This document shows, one piece after another, positions 9,041 through 17,267 of a stretch of 64,000 nucleotides of DNA (its first letter is position 1; each line of letters begins with the position of its first letter). The stretch is from JBBCJM01 sp037190175 (GTDB taxonomy: Bacteria > Pseudomonadota > Alphaproteobacteria > Rhodobacterales > Rhodobacteraceae), in contig JBBCJM010000043.1 of NCBI GenBank assembly GCA_037190175.1, positions 1 through 64,000 on the forward strand, given 5' to 3'. The notes below the pieces were generated by a model, which saw only the letters and a program-made list of their open reading frames with translations, was not told the origin of the DNA and ran no database searches. The position numbers were made by a program, and so were the translations under genes.

Positions 9041-10759
9041 TTACGCCGCCAGATCGGCATCGGAAAGGGCATAAAGCCCCGCCGCCCCCTCGCGCGCCTG
9101 CTGGAAGAGCCCGGCGTGCTCGGGCAGCAGCCGCAGGATCGCCACCGCGGCCAGCGCCTGACGGGGGCCCGGGGCGGTCCTGGCCTCGGCCAGGGCGGCG
9201 GCCAGATGCACATGCGCGGCCAGCACCCGGGCGAAGCCGCGCTGATAGGGCACGGCGCCGGCGAATCGGTCCTGCATGTCCTGCGCCAGCAGATGCTCGG
9301 TCGCCTCGCGCAGCGCCTCGGCCGCCTGCCAGACCGGGGTGGCCAGCGCGGGCAGCTGGCCGCGGGCGGCCTCGGCCCCCGCCTCGATCTCGTCGATCAG
9401 GCGGAAGGCGGCCTCGCCCCCGTCCATCATCTTGCGGCCCACCAGGTCCATGGCCTGGATGCCGTTGGTGCCTTCGTAGATCGCGGTCACCCGCACGTCG
9501 CGCAGGAACTGCGCCGCGCCGGTCTCCTCGATGAAGCCCATGCCGCCATGCACCTGGATGCCCTCGGAGGCCACGCGGATGCCGGTGTCGGTGCCGAAGG
9601 ACTTGGCGATGGGGGTCAGCAGCGCCGCGCGCGCCGCCCAGTCCTCCGCCCCCGTGGCCCGGGCCATGTCCAGCGCCACCGCGCACATCAGCGCGATGCC
9701 GCGGGCGGCCTGCACCTCGGCCTTCATCTCGGCCAGCATCCGGCGCACGTCGGCGTGGCCGGCGATTCCCGGCCCGGCGCCGGGCGGCGTCGGCCCCTGC
9801 CGGCGTTCCTGCGCGAAGGCCAGCGCCTGCTGGTACGCCGCCTCGGCAACCGAGACGCCCTGGATGCCCACGCCCAGGCGCGCGTTGTTCATCATGGTGA
9901 ACATCGCCGCCATGCCCCTGTGCGCCTCGCCCACCAGCCAGCCCGTGGCGCCGTCGAACTGCATCACGCAGGTCGGGCTGCCGTGCAGGCCCAGCTTGTG
10001 CTCCAGGCTGACCACCTGCACCGCGTTCCTCCGGCCCGGCCGGCCCTCGGCGTCGGGGATGAACTTCGGCACCAGGAACAGGCTGATCCCCTTGGTCCCA
10101 GGCGCGCCGTCCGGCAGGCGGGCCAGCACCAGGTGGCAGATATTCTCGGCCACGTCATGGTCGCCCCAGGAGATGAAGATCTTCTGCCCCGTCACCCTGT
10201 AGGTGCCGTCGCCCGCCGGCTCCGCCCGGGTGCGCAGCGCCCCGACATCGCTGCCCGCCTGCGGTTCGGTCAGGTTCATCGTGCCGGTCCAGTCGCCGGC
10301 GATCAGGCGGGGGATGTAGAGCGCCTTGAGGTCCTCGGTCGCATGGTGTTCCAGCGCCTCGATGGCCCCCTGGGTGAGCAGCGGGTTCAGTTGCAAGGAC
10401 AGGCAGGCCGAGCCCAGCATCTCGTTCAGGATCGAGGTCACGGTCAGCGGCAGGCCCATGCCGCCATGCTCCTGCGGCGCCGACACCGCCACCCAGCCGC
10501 CCTCGGCGATGGCCCGATACCCTTCGGGGAAACCGGGCGAGGTGCGGACCACCCCGTTCTCCAGCCGCGCCGGATGCAGGTCGCCGGGGCGTTGCAGCGG
10601 GGCCAGAACCGCCTCCGCCAGCTTTCCCGCCTCGGCCAGCACCGCCGCCACGGTCTCGGGCGTGGCCTCGGCGAAGAGGTCGGTGGCGGCCACGCGGTCG
10701 AAGCCCAGGACGTGTTCCAGCAGGAACAGGTGCTCGGCGACGGGGGCACGATAGGGCAT
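9041..10759 (-). CDS. Acyl-CoA dehydrogenase, DmdC-like
   Basis: A 572-aa acyl-CoA dehydrogenase with the ~150-residue C-terminal extension typical of 3-methylmercaptopropionyl-CoA dehydrogenase (DmdC) and relatives. Flavin/substrate motifs seen: MNLTEPQAGSDVGALRTRA, GQKIFISWGDHD and GIQVHGGMGFIEETGAAQFLRD, plus IYEGTNGIQAMDL. It oxidises a CoA thioester at the alpha-beta bond and passes electrons to ETF. DmdC itself belongs to DMSP demethylation, but no dmdA, dmdB or dmdD lies nearby, so another short acyl-CoA is equally possible. A strong GGAGG-type ribosome site precedes the ATG. Confidence 0.88.
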   Translation of the reverse strand: MPYRAPVAEHLFLLEHVLGFDRVAATDLFAEATPETVAAVLAEAGKLAEAVLAPLQRPGDLHPARLENGVVRTSPGFPEGYRAIAEGGWVAVSAPQEHGGMGLPLTVTSILNEMLGSACLSLQLNPLLTQGAIEALEHHATEDLKALYIPRLIAGDWTGTMNLTEPQAGSDVGALRTRAEPAGDGTYRVTGQKIFISWGDHDVAENICHLVLARLPDGAPGTKGISLFLVPKFIPDAEGRPGRRNAVQVVSLEHKLGLHGSPTCVMQFDGATGWLVGEAHRGMAAMFTMMNNARLGVGIQGVSVAEAAYQQALAFAQERRQGPTPPGAGPGIAGHADVRRMLAEMKAEVQAARGIALMCAVALDMARATGAEDWAARAALLTPIAKSFGTDTGIRVASEGIQVHGGMGFIEETGAAQFLRDVRVTAIYEGTNGIQAMDLVGRKMMDGGEAAFRLIDEIEAGAEAARGQLPALATPVWQAAEALREATEHLLAQDMQDRFAGAVPYQRGFARVLAAHVHLAAALAEARTAPGPRQALAAVAILRLLPEHAGLFQQAREGAAGLYALSDADLAA

Positions 10760-10885
10760 GGGTTCTTCCTCCGGCGATCCGGCCGGCTTGGCAAGCGCGG
10801 CGGCGGCGGCTATGCGCCTTGATCTGCCGGCAGGTTAGCGGGTGGCGCCCGCCCGGCAAGTCCAACGCTGCGTCACGGGGTGGGC

Positions 10886-11842
10886 ATGGAACGGCTGGCG
10901 GCTGACGAGGCGGGGATCGCGCGGGCGGTGGCGCTGCTGCGCGAGGGCCGGCTGGTGGCGCTGCCGACCGAGACGGTCTACGGCCTGGCCGGGGATGCAA
11001 GGTCGGACGCGGCGGTGGCGGCGATATTCGCGGCGAAGGACCGGCCGCGGTTCAACCCGCTGATCGTGCATGTGCCGGACGAGGCGACCGCGGGGCGCTA
11101 TGGGGTGTTCGACGGCCGGGCGCGTAGCTTGGCGGCGGCCTTCTGGCCCGGGCCGCTGACGCTGGTGCTGCCGGTGCGGCAGGGGTCGGGGCTGTCGACG
11201 CTGGTGACGAACGGCCTGCCTTCGGTGGCGCTGCGGGTGCCGGCACATCCGCTGGCGCGGCGGCTGCTGGCGGTCTTCGGCGGCCCCTTGGCGGCGCCTT
11301 CGGCCAACCCTTCCGGCCGGGTCTCGCCCACCACCGCCGAGCATGTCGTGCAGGGGCTGGAGGGGCGGATCGCCGCGGTGCTGGACGGCGGGGCCTGCAC
11401 GGTGGGGGTGGAATCGACCATCATCGGGCTGGAAGGCCCCGCCCGCCTGCTGCGCCCCGGGGGCGTGCCGGCGGAGGCGGTCGAGGCGGTGCTGGGTGCG
11501 GCCCTCGCCGCCCCCGGGGCGGGTCCGCTGACCGCACCGGGGCAGCTCGCCTCGCACTACGCCCCCGGTGCCCGGGTGCGGCTGGGGGTGACCGCGCCGG
11601 AGCCCGGCGAGATCTGGGTGGGTTTCGGCCCGGGGGATGCGGCGCTGAACCTCTCGCCGAAGGGCGACCTGACCGAAGCCGCCGCCCGCCTGTTCGTCAT
11701 GCTGCGCGAGGCCGATGCGCTGGCCGGGCCGCAGGGCACCATCGCCTTCGCCCCGATCCCCGAGACCGGCCTCGGCCGCGCCATCAACGACCGCCTGCGC
11801 AGGGCGGCCGCGCCGAGGGTCGGGGGCGCTCATCAGCCCTGA
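10886..11842 (+). CDS. tsaC: Threonylcarbamoyl-AMP synthase (TsaC/Sua5)
   Basis: A 318-aa Sua5-type enzyme that makes threonylcarbamoyl-AMP from Thr, bicarbonate and ATP, the first step of t6A tRNA modification. The YrdC domain shows GRLVALPTETVYGLAGDA, KDRPRFNPLIVHV and PSANPSGRVSPT. The linker PGQLASHYAPGARVRL leads into the C-terminal Sua5 domain. ATG 10886 is preferred; a GTG two codons upstream is possible. The last codons (GGAHQP, stop at 11840-11842) lie inside a hairpin repeat shared with 33112-33180, so the extreme C-terminus appears remodelled by that element. Confidence 0.93.
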   Translation: MERLAADEAGIARAVALLREGRLVALPTETVYGLAGDARSDAAVAAIFAAKDRPRFNPLIVHVPDEATAGRYGVFDGRARSLAAAFWPGPLTLVLPVRQGSGLSTLVTNGLPSVALRVPAHPLARRLLAVFGGPLAAPSANPSGRVSPTTAEHVVQGLEGRIAAVLDGGACTVGVESTIIGLEGPARLLRPGGVPAEAVEAVLGAALAAPGAGPLTAPGQLASHYAPGARVRLGVTAPEPGEIWVGFGPGDAALNLSPKGDLTEAAARLFVMLREADALAGPQGTIAFAPIPETGLGRAINDRLRRAAAPRVGGAHQP

Positions 11843-11890
11843 CGGACCTCTTCGCTGCGGCAGCGAGGAAAGCCGGCAGGCCTGGCGAGC
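11828..11890. repeat. Imperfect hairpin repeat, family B copy 1
   Basis: A left arm starting GCTCATCAGCCCTGACGG and a right arm ending GGCCTGGCGAGC pair imperfectly over about 30 nt. The sequence and order match the perfect hairpin at 33112-33180 (GCTCATCAAGCCTGACGG... with CTTCGCT at the tip), so the two are diverged copies of one element. This copy supplies the last codons and stop of tsaC. Confidence 0.7.
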
Positions 11891-11913
11891 GGTTTCCAGA
11901 ACAGAAGCGCGGC

Positions 11914-11966
11914 GGCGGGATAAATCCTGCCCTACGTAGCCATGGTAGGGCGGGGTTCACCCCGCC
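11914..11966. repeat. Hairpin repeat, family A copy 1
   Basis: Two 22-nt arms (11914-11935, beginning GGCGGGATAAATCC, and 11945-11966, beginning GTAGGGCGGGGTTC) form a near-perfect hairpin with a 9-nt loop. The same element occurs at 48091-48142. Both copies lie between convergent genes, here tsaC and the DUF4175 gene, so it may act as a two-way terminator. Together with the adjacent family B copy it fills most of the 133-bp gap. Confidence 0.8.
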
Positions 11967-11975
11967 AAGCCCGGC

Positions 11976-14495
11976 TCAGAACAGGTCCAGCAGCCGCCGC
12001 AGGTAGTCGCGCTCGGCCTCGGGGCGGGCCTGTTCGCCCTGACGCCGGCGGATCTCGCCCAGGAGTTCCTCGGCCCGGCGGTACACATCCTCGCCCCGCA
12101 GCATGTTGCGGTCCGAGCCGATCCGCGCCCCTTCGCCGGGCTCGCGGCCCAGCGGATCGCGCGGGTTGCGGGGTTCGGCGCGGCCGAAGGCCTCGCCGTC
12201 CTGGCCCTGGCCCTGCTGCTGGCGGCGCTGCTCTTCCGCCAGCGCCTCGCCCAGGTTGCGCATCCCCTCGCGCATGGACTCCATGGCCTCGGCCTGCCGG
12301 TCCAGCGCGCCGGGCAGGTCGCCGTCGCGCAGCGCCTCCTCGGCCTCGCGCATCGCCCGGCCGGCCTCGTCCAGCGCCCGGCGGCCGGCCTCGCCGGCAT
12401 CGGTGCCCGGCCCCGGCAGGTCGTTGTCGCCCAGCCGGCCCAGCCGGTCGCGCAACTGCCGCTGGCGGTCTGCCAACGAGCCCTGGCCCTGCCCCTGCTG
12501 GCCTTCCTGCCCCTCCTGCCCCTCGCCCTCCTGCCCGGGCTGCTGCTGGCCCTGCCGGCCCTGCGGCCCCTCCTGCAGGTCGCGGAAGGCGTCGTCGGAG
12601 AGGTTCTGCTGGTCGCGCAGGGTCTCGGCCAGATCGCGCATGGCCTGGTTGCCCTGCTGGCCCGGGCCGCCTTCGCCCTGCGTCACGCGCATGTTCTCCA
12701 TGAGCTGGCGCATCATCTCCATCAGTTCCTGCGCCTCGGCGGTGCGGCCCTCCTCCATCAGGCGCTGCAGTTCGTCCAGCATCTCCTGCAACTGGTTGCC
12801 CGAGAACTGCATCCCCTGCATGTCCTGCTGCGGCTGGTCGGTGCCGTCGCCCTGCTGCTCGGCCTGTTCGGCCAGCCGGCGCATGTATTCGTCCAGCGCC
12901 TCGCGCATCTCCTGCATCAGGCGGTCGATCTCGGCGGGGTCGGCGCCGTTGCGGATCGCCTCGTCCAGCCGGTCCTGCGCGCGTTGCAGCCGCTCCAGCG
13001 CCGAGGCGAGGTCGCCCTCCTCGACCATCAGGGCGATTTCCCACAGCGCCTCGGCGATCTCGTCGCGCACCTCGGGCGAGAGGCTGGCCTTCTCGACATC
13101 CAGCCGGCGCATCAGCACCCGCAGGTGCAGCCAGGCGCGTTCGTTGCGGATGAAGCCCTCGGGGTGGTTGGTCACCGCGCGCAGAAGCTGCACCGTGCGC
13201 GGCGCGTTGTCGCGGTTCCACAGGAGGTCGCGCCGCATCTCGATGATGGCGGCGGCAAGGGGGTCGAAGAACCGCTTGCCGGGCAGCACCATCTCGATGG
13301 GCTCGGCCATGCCCGACTGGCCGGCGGCGTCGGCCACGCTGAGGCGCACCTGCACCGGCATGTTGGCCCAGGGATGCTTGGACACGTCCTCGATCAGCGC
13401 CTCTTCGAACGACGCCCGGTTGCCGCGGATCGGCATCGGCAGGTCCAGGACCAGCGCCTCGCGCGGCTCGGGGTCGATCTCCAGCCCGTAGCGGCGGGGC
13501 AGCGCGGCCAGGTCCACCGCGATCTCGGCCCGGCCTGCGGTCACCCCGTGGTCGTCCTCGGCCGCGAAGGGCAGGCGCATCGACCCGTCGCGCTCGCGCG
13601 TCGCCGCCGCGGTGGCCCGTACCTGGGGGGGGGCGTCGGGCAGGGCGATCACCTGCCACAGCCGCCCGCCCGGCCCGGAGATCTCGATCTGGCCCGAGCG
13701 GGTGACGGTGAAGTCCTGCGCCGGATCCGAGGCCGGCGGCACCTCGACCCCCGCGCGGCCGGAGACGGTCTCGGCCAGGGTCAGCTGCCCGATCTCGCCA
13801 TAGAGCCGCACCTGCACCCGGGCGCCGGCCGGCACCTCGAAGGATTCGCGGTCGATGTCGTTCAGGTAGAGCGCGGGCTTGCCGGTATAGGGGGGCGGCT
13901 GCACCCAGCCCTCCCAGGTGGGGCCCACCGCCAGCGCCTCGGCCGGGCCGGCGCCCAGCCCGGCCACGCTGGCCGCGCGCCAGAGCGAGCCGAAGATCAG
14001 CGCCATGACGAAGGCGGTCAGCGCCATGTAGCGCAGGCCATAGGGGTCGCGCCGCGCCAGCCGCAGGTCGGGCGCCACCGGCTGCGCCCCCTGCGCCCGG
14101 TCGGCCATGCGCGTCCGGTGCGCGGCCCAGACCGCGGCCGAGGCCGCATCGCCCCGGCCCACCGCCAGCGTGTCGGCCAGCGCGGCCAGCGGCCGGCCCG
14201 GCAGGGTGGCGTCCACGCGGGCCACCGCCTCCGGGAGCCGCGGCCGGCGGAACGACCGCAGCCCGGCCACCAGCGCCCAGAGCCCGCCGAGCACCGCCGC
14301 CACCAGCCCGGCCCAGACCGCCTCGATCGGCGCGGTGTCCTGCACCCCGAAGGCCAGCGCCGAGAGCGCGGCGAGGATGATGGTCCACAGGGGCCAGAAC
14401 GAGCGCGCCATCCGCTCGGCCCAGAGGCCGGCGAGCGTGGCCCGCAGCGGCCATTTCAGCCGGTCGAGCGTCTGGCGGTTGAGGGCGTCGGTCAT
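11976..14495 (-). CDS. TIGR02302/DUF4175 family membrane protein
   Basis: An 839-aa protein. Two or three membrane spans lie near the N-terminus (about residues 30-80 and 155-172). A long region follows that includes a beta-rich periplasmic-looking part and then extended charged helices. A Gly/Gln/Glu-rich low-complexity linker sits around residues 640-670. This matches the alphaproteobacterial TIGR02302 family, usually found next to lysA as here (51 bp downstream). Function unknown; a cell-envelope role is only a guess from topology and from the diaminopimelate neighbour. Confidence 0.88.
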   Translation of the reverse strand: MTDALNRQTLDRLKWPLRATLAGLWAERMARSFWPLWTIILAALSALAFGVQDTAPIEAVWAGLVAAVLGGLWALVAGLRSFRRPRLPEAVARVDATLPGRPLAALADTLAVGRGDAASAAVWAAHRTRMADRAQGAQPVAPDLRLARRDPYGLRYMALTAFVMALIFGSLWRAASVAGLGAGPAEALAVGPTWEGWVQPPPYTGKPALYLNDIDRESFEVPAGARVQVRLYGEIGQLTLAETVSGRAGVEVPPASDPAQDFTVTRSGQIEISGPGGRLWQVIALPDAPPQVRATAAATRERDGSMRLPFAAEDDHGVTAGRAEIAVDLAALPRRYGLEIDPEPREALVLDLPMPIRGNRASFEEALIEDVSKHPWANMPVQVRLSVADAAGQSGMAEPIEMVLPGKRFFDPLAAAIIEMRRDLLWNRDNAPRTVQLLRAVTNHPEGFIRNERAWLHLRVLMRRLDVEKASLSPEVRDEIAEALWEIALMVEEGDLASALERLQRAQDRLDEAIRNGADPAEIDRLMQEMREALDEYMRRLAEQAEQQGDGTDQPQQDMQGMQFSGNQLQEMLDELQRLMEEGRTAEAQELMEMMRQLMENMRVTQGEGGPGQQGNQAMRDLAETLRDQQNLSDDAFRDLQEGPQGRQGQQQPGQEGEGQEGQEGQQGQGQGSLADRQRQLRDRLGRLGDNDLPGPGTDAGEAGRRALDEAGRAMREAEEALRDGDLPGALDRQAEAMESMREGMRNLGEALAEEQRRQQQGQGQDGEAFGRAEPRNPRDPLGREPGEGARIGSDRNMLRGEDVYRRAEELLGEIRRRQGEQARPEAERDYLRRLLDLF

Positions 14496-14546
14496 GCCGT
14501 GGGTCGCGCCTTTGTCGGGCCGAGCGCGCAGCAGGGTGCCGTCACA

Positions 14547-15812
14547 TCACAGCCATGCCGGGATCGTATCGCGTCCGATGATCTCGTCAAACGTCGGGCG
14601 CGCACGGATGACGGCGAAGTGATCCTGCCGCACCAGCACCTCGGGCACCAGAGGGCGCGAGTTGTATTCCGACGCCATCACCGCGCCATAGGCCCCGGCC
14701 GAGCGGAAAGCCACCAGATCGCCGGCGGCCAGCAGCGGCAATTCGCGGCCTCGCGCAAAGGTGTCCCCGGTCTCGCAGACCGGGCCCACCACGTCGAAGG
14801 GATGCGTGGGCTCGCCCGGCGGCAGTTCGACCACCGGCACGATGTCGTGATGCGCGTCGTACATCGAGGGGCGCACGAGGTCGTTCATCGCGGCGTCGAG
14901 GATCAGGAAATCCCGCCCCTCGCCATGCTTGACGTAGATGACCGACGAGACCAGCACTCCGGCGTTGCCCGAGATGAGCCGCCCCGGCTCGATCTCGATC
15001 TCGCAGCCCAGATGGCCCAGGGTGCACTTGATCAGCGCGCCGTAGTCGGTGGGCAGCGGCGGGGCCTCGTTGGAACGGGTATAGGGGATGCCCAGGCCGC
15101 CGCCGAGGTCCAGCCGTTCGATGGAATGCCCCACGGCCCTGAGCGCCACGGTCAGGTCGGCGACCTTTTTGTAAGCGGCCTCGAAGGGGGCGAGGTCGGT
15201 CAGCTGGCTGCCGATATGCACGTCGATCCCCACCACGCGCAGCCCCGGCAGGCGGGCGGCCTGGGCATAGACCTCGGCCGCCCGGGCGATGGGGATGCCG
15301 AACTTGTTCTCGGACTTGCCGGTGGCGATCTTGGCATGGGTCCTGGCGTCCACATCCGGGTTCACCCGGACTGTGACCGGCACGGTGACGCCCAGCGAGG
15401 CGGCGACCTCGGAGAGCGCCAGCATCTCGGGCTCGGATTCCAGGTTGATCTGCCGGATGCCCCCGGTCAGCGCCACCCGCATCTCCTCGCGCGTCTTGCC
15501 GACGCCGGAGAACACGATCCGCTCGCCGGGGACACCCGCCGCCCGCGCCCGCAGATACTCGCCGATGGAGACCACATCCATCCCGGCACCGAGGTCGCCC
15601 AGCAGCTTCAGCACCGCGACGTTCGACAGCGACTTCACCGCGAAGCAGACGAGGTGGGGCAGCGGCGCGAGCGCCTCGGTGAAGAGGTGATAGTGCCGGG
15701 TCAGCGTGGCGGCGGAATAGCAGTAGAAGGGCGTTCCCACGGTGGCGGCGATGTCTGACAGCGGCACGTCCTCGGCATGGAGGATGCCGCCCCGGTAAAG
15801 GAAATGGTCCAT
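14547..15812 (-). CDS. lysA: Diaminopimelate decarboxylase
   Basis: A 421-aa fold-III PLP enzyme that converts meso-diaminopimelate to lysine in the cytoplasm. The PLP lysine is in CFAVKSLSN. Other marks are DVVSIGEYLRA, HIGSQLTDLAPF, the glycine-rich LGGGLGIPY, and the active-site Cys in GPVCETGDTFA. It is preceded by two very small lipoprotein genes and followed by the TIGR02302 gene, an order common in Rhodobacteraceae. argH, which often starts this cluster, is not found next to it here. Confidence 0.96.
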   Translation of the reverse strand: MDHFLYRGGILHAEDVPLSDIAATVGTPFYCYSAATLTRHYHLFTEALAPLPHLVCFAVKSLSNVAVLKLLGDLGAGMDVVSIGEYLRARAAGVPGERIVFSGVGKTREEMRVALTGGIRQINLESEPEMLALSEVAASLGVTVPVTVRVNPDVDARTHAKIATGKSENKFGIPIARAAEVYAQAARLPGLRVVGIDVHIGSQLTDLAPFEAAYKKVADLTVALRAVGHSIERLDLGGGLGIPYTRSNEAPPLPTDYGALIKCTLGHLGCEIEIEPGRLISGNAGVLVSSVIYVKHGEGRDFLILDAAMNDLVRPSMYDAHHDIVPVVELPPGEPTHPFDVVGPVCETGDTFARGRELPLLAAGDLVAFRSAGAYGAVMASEYNSRPLVPEVLVRQDHFAVIRARPTFDEIIGRDTIPAWL

Positions 15813-15869
15813 CGTCCGCCCCCTGCGATCCGGCGCGGATCTAGCAGGTTCAAGGCCGCGCGCAACGGG

Positions 15870-15986
15870 TCAGCGCATGACCACCCCGAACCGCGCCTCG
15901 CCCGAGATGGCGCCGCCCGGCGGTTCGGGCGGGGCGTCGGCGCCGCAGGCGGCCAGCAAGAGGGCGAGGATCAGGGCGCGGGACAT
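15870..15986 (-). CDS. Tiny lipoprotein upstream of lysA (LptM-like)
   Basis: A 38-aa product, MSRALILALLLAACGADA..., with a lipobox LLAAC in which Cys14 would be lipidated. It sits 57 bp before lysA, the position held by small LptM/YifL-type lipoproteins in many proteobacteria. In enterobacteria LptM assists LptD maturation; that role here is inference from position and form. It follows the next small lipoprotein gene by 8 bp. Confidence 0.65.
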   Translation of the reverse strand: MSRALILALLLAACGADAPPEPPGGAISGEARFGVVMR

Positions 15987-15994
15987 GGAAAACC

Positions 15995-16162
15995 TCAGCG
16001 GATGGGGGGCGAGACGACGATCACGTCCATCCCGCCGACATTGCCCGAGGCGCCCGCCCGGACGGTCGCCCCGCCGGCGCCGAAGACGAGCCGGGTGCCG
16101 AGCACGGGCCCGGCCTCGCAGGCGGCGAGCAGGAGGAGGGCGAGAAGCGGGGCGATGCGCAT
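15995..16162 (-). CDS. Small lipoprotein, unknown function
   Basis: A 55-aa product starting MRIAPLLALLLLAACEAGP, with a clear lipobox (LLAAC, Cys15). The mature part is short and glycine/valine-rich (GGATVRAGASGNVGGMDVIVV) with no known domain. It is the first gene of an apparent operon with the 38-aa lipoprotein and lysA. The ATG at 16162 is used because the upstream extension (14 codons, from 16201) would precede the signal peptide with charged residues. Confidence 0.6.
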   Translation of the reverse strand: MRIAPLLALLLLAACEAGPVLGTRLVFGAGGATVRAGASGNVGGMDVIVVSPPIR

Positions 16163-16292
16163 GGACAGAACATAGTGCCGCCGCCCCCGGTGTCGAGCCA
16201 CCCCGCGGCCCCCCGGCGACGCGCCGCCGAGATCCCGGGCGCCGGGGCCCTCCCGCCCCCCTCGGCCTTCGGCCTGCGGGCGTTGGGCCGGG

Positions 16293-16316
16293 CAAGGGGG
16301 GCTGCCGCCCCCCTTG
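16293..16316. repeat. Perfect 10-bp GC hairpin in divergent gap
   Basis: CAAGGGGGGC (16293-16302) and GCCCCCCTTG (16307-16316) are perfect inverted arms with a TGCC loop. It lies in the 374-bp gap 16163-16536 between the divergent lipoprotein/lysA operon and the pseudouridine synthase gene. No gene was found in that gap; it holds this hairpin and the one at 16365-16385. Confidence 0.7.
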
Positions 16317-16364
16317 GACCCCCCGCCGTCGCCTGTCCTGTCGGCGTGGCGCTGGTGGCTGCCC

Positions 16365-16400
16365 CCGGGGGTTTTGCACCCCCGGAACCCCCGCAGGGTA
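16365..16400. repeat. Rhodobacterales-type intergenic hairpin plus GTATTT tail
   Basis: CCGGGGG and CCCCCGG (16365-16371, 16379-16385) enclose TTTTGCA and are followed by AACCCCCGCAGGGTATTTG. A CCCCCGG-hairpin with a GTATTT/GATATTT tail recurs in intergenic regions of many Rhodobacteraceae genomes. Its function is unknown. The hairpin is seen here; the wider distribution is from general knowledge of these genomes. Confidence 0.55.
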
Positions 16401-16536
16401 TTTGTAGCTCGAAAGAGAAGCGGGGTGGGGGAGATCCCCGTGGGGTGTCGGCCGACCGGGCGGGTGTAGGCGCGCCCCTCCGGTTGACTTCGCGCCGGGC
16501 CGGGGCCACCTTCGCCCGCCTTCCGATGAGCGCCGC

Positions 16537-17184
16537 ATGAGCTATGTCTACGCCCCGCCCCCCGGCCCGCCGGTGATCCTGCACGAGGATCCGGCCTTTC
16601 TGGTGGTGGCGAAGCCCGAGGGGCTGCTGTCCGTTCCCGGCAAGGGGCCGGAGAAGGCCGACTGCCTGATCGCCCGGCTGCAGCGGCTCTATCCCCGGGT
16701 GCTGCTGGTGCACCGGCTGGACACCGATACCTCGGGCGTCATGGTCTTCGCCCGCACCTCGGCGGCGCAGGCCGCGCTGGCCGGGCAGTTCGAGCGGCGG
16801 GAGACGGGGAAGGACTATGTCGCCCGGGTGCAGGGCGAGGTGGAGGGCGAGCGCGGCACCGTGGACCTGCCGCTGGTGGTGGACTGGCCCAACCGCCCCC
16901 GCCAGCACGTGAACCACGAAACCGGCCGCCCGGCGGTGACCGACTGGCAGGTGATCGGCCGCGCCCCCGGCGAGACGCGGATACGGCTGATGCCCCGCAC
17001 CGGGCGCAGCCACCAGCTGCGGGTGCACATGATGGAGCTGGGCCACCCGATCCTGGGCGATCCACTGTACGCGACCGGCGCGGCCGCCGCCCACCCCCGG
17101 CTGATGCTGCACGCCGAGCGGCTGTCCTTCGCCCACCCCGTGACCGGCGAGCGGGTGGAATTCGCCGCCCCCTGCCCGTTCTGA
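16537..17184 (+). CDS. RluA-family pseudouridine synthase
   Basis: A 215-aa pseudouridine synthase with the catalytic motif HRLDTDTSG (Asp62) and the C-terminal RTGRSHQLRVHM and GHPILGDPLYA motifs. There is no N-terminal S4 domain, which resembles the short RluA form that modifies 23S rRNA U746 and tRNA U32. The exact target cannot be set by eye. It is a single gene, followed by the glutamate-synthase-like gene in the same direction after 83 bp. Confidence 0.9.
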   Translation: MSYVYAPPPGPPVILHEDPAFLVVAKPEGLLSVPGKGPEKADCLIARLQRLYPRVLLVHRLDTDTSGVMVFARTSAAQAALAGQFERRETGKDYVARVQGEVEGERGTVDLPLVVDWPNRPRQHVNHETGRPAVTDWQVIGRAPGETRIRLMPRTGRSHQLRVHMMELGHPILGDPLYATGAAAAHPRLMLHAERLSFAHPVTGERVEFAAPCPF

Positions 17185-17267
17185 CCCTTTCATCAAACCT
17201 TGACGCCTGCCGCGGATGGTCGTTGGCAGATGCCGAGGGCGCATCGACGAGGGCGAGGGGGACATCC

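Noticed and set aside
12480..12600. Tandem repeat or CRISPR-like array
   Set aside because: The repetitive DNA encodes a Gln/Gly/Glu-rich linker of the DUF4175 protein; there are no regular spacers.
12984..15758. A 924-codon plus-strand open frame
   Set aside because: Antisense to lysA and the DUF4175 gene with shadow-like composition.
16175..16540. Small gene in the lysA/pseudouridine synthase gap
   Set aside because: The frame covers two GC hairpins, has no ribosome site and a Pro/Arg/Ala-rich shadow composition.
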